Part shown: one piece after another, positions 5,573 through 5,766 of the stretch
How the letters are laid out: each line of letters opens with the position of its first letter
How positions within the stretch are numbered: position 1 is the first letter of the stretch
NCBI GenBank assembly: GCA_004525275.1
Contig: SPCO01000108.1
Coordinates: forward strand, 1 to 5,766
Origin: Thermomicrobiales bacterium
GTDB lineage: Bacteria; Chloroflexota; Limnocylindria; Limnocylindrales; CSP1-4
DNA: 5,766 nucleotides
Reading direction: 5' to 3'
Notes under the pieces: model-generated
The model's database searches: none
What the model was told of the DNA's origin: nothing
What the model saw: only the letters and a program-made list of their open reading frames with translations
Translations under genes and position numbers: made by a program

Positions 5573-5766
5573 TCAGCCTCGGTAGCCGGCGTCGCGCAAG
5601 AGACCCGGGAGTTCGGTCGGTGAGCCGGCCACGAGGAACCCGGCTGCCTCCAGCGCATCGACCTTTGAAGCGGCGGTCCCGGCGCCGCCCGAAATGATCG
5701 CCCCGGCGTGGCCCATGCGCTTGCCCTCTGGGGCCGTTCGTCCCGCGATGAAGGCGACCTTCGGGA
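5573..5766 (-). CDS. sucD: Succinyl-CoA synthetase (succinate-CoA ligase), alpha subunit, C-terminal 63 residues
   Basis: The gene enters from the right edge, so only the C-terminus is present. VAFIAGRTAPEGKRMGHAGA followed by IISGGAGTA closely matches the end of SucD. The His in MGHAGA (codon at 5708-5710) corresponds to the active-site phosphohistidine (E. coli SucD H246). The tail (KVDALEAAGFLVAGSPTELPGLL) matches the closing helices of the family. The alpha subunit binds CoA and carries the phosphohistidine; with the beta subunit SucC it converts succinyl-CoA, phosphate and NDP to succinate, CoA and NTP in the TCA cycle. SucC is not in the window and would normally lie just upstream, that is, to the right. 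The product also fits next to the mutase, which makes succinyl-CoA. The stop is 4 bases from the next gene's GTG. Other acyl-CoA synthetase alpha chains share this motif, so the name rests on a short piece. Confidence 0.9.
   Translation of the reverse strand, partial: PKVAFIAGRTAPEGKRMGHAGAIISGGAGTAASKVDALEAAGFLVAGSPTELPGLLRDAGYRG
5577..5580 (-). promoter_or_regulatory. Ribosome binding site GAGG for the 157-aa protein
   Basis: On the - strand GAGG ends 8 bases before GTG 5568 and lies inside the last codons of sucD. It is what favours GTG 5568 over ATG 5556 as the start. Confidence 0.5.

Overview
This window is high-GC (roughly two thirds G+C by eye), densely packed bacterial chromosomal DNA. 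It has no RNA genes, mobile elements or CRISPR. The gene content is a split methylmalonyl-CoA mutase, separate biotin carboxylase and biotin carrier chains, and frequent 4-base stop/start overlaps. With the codon use, this would suit a Chloroflexota-type (for example Limnocylindria-like) or actinobacterial-type genome. That placement is inference; nothing here fixes the taxon.

Layout. Bases 1-3220 (+) form one translationally coupled run: the C-terminal part of a biotin carboxylase (cut by the window start), a biotin carboxyl carrier protein, and the catalytic (TIM-barrel) subunit of methylmalonyl-CoA mutase, joined by ATGA and GTGA overlaps. A 2H-phosphoesterase / '2'-5' RNA ligase' family gene (3210-3734, -) converges on the mutase gene and overlaps its last 11 bases. 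It is divergent from methylmalonyl-CoA epimerase (3757-4221, +). Only 22 bp separate the two start codons, and that gap carries two mirror-image -10-like hexamers, each exactly 6 bases from its ATG. From the right edge a second operon runs leftward: the C-terminus of succinyl-CoA synthetase alpha subunit (cut by the window end), an unrecognised 157-aa protein, and a class I SAM-dependent methyltransferase. This operon converges on the epimerase gene with a 37-bp gap.

How the genes fit together. Carboxylase, epimerase, mutase and succinyl-CoA synthetase are consecutive steps from propionyl-CoA through (S)- and (R)-methylmalonyl-CoA to succinyl-CoA and succinate. The window is best read as a propionyl-CoA assimilation locus with three passengers (2H phosphoesterase, unknown protein, methyltransferase). 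The carboxyltransferase subunit, the B12-binding mutase subunit, the mutase chaperone and SucC are not in the window.

I see no clear sign of a wholly new system. The points most worth a second look are the symmetric, apparently leaderless divergent promoter, the unknown protein coupled to sucD, the mutase catalytic subunit with no B12-domain partner beside it, and a Pro-to-Gly change in a usually very conserved biotin carboxylase motif.
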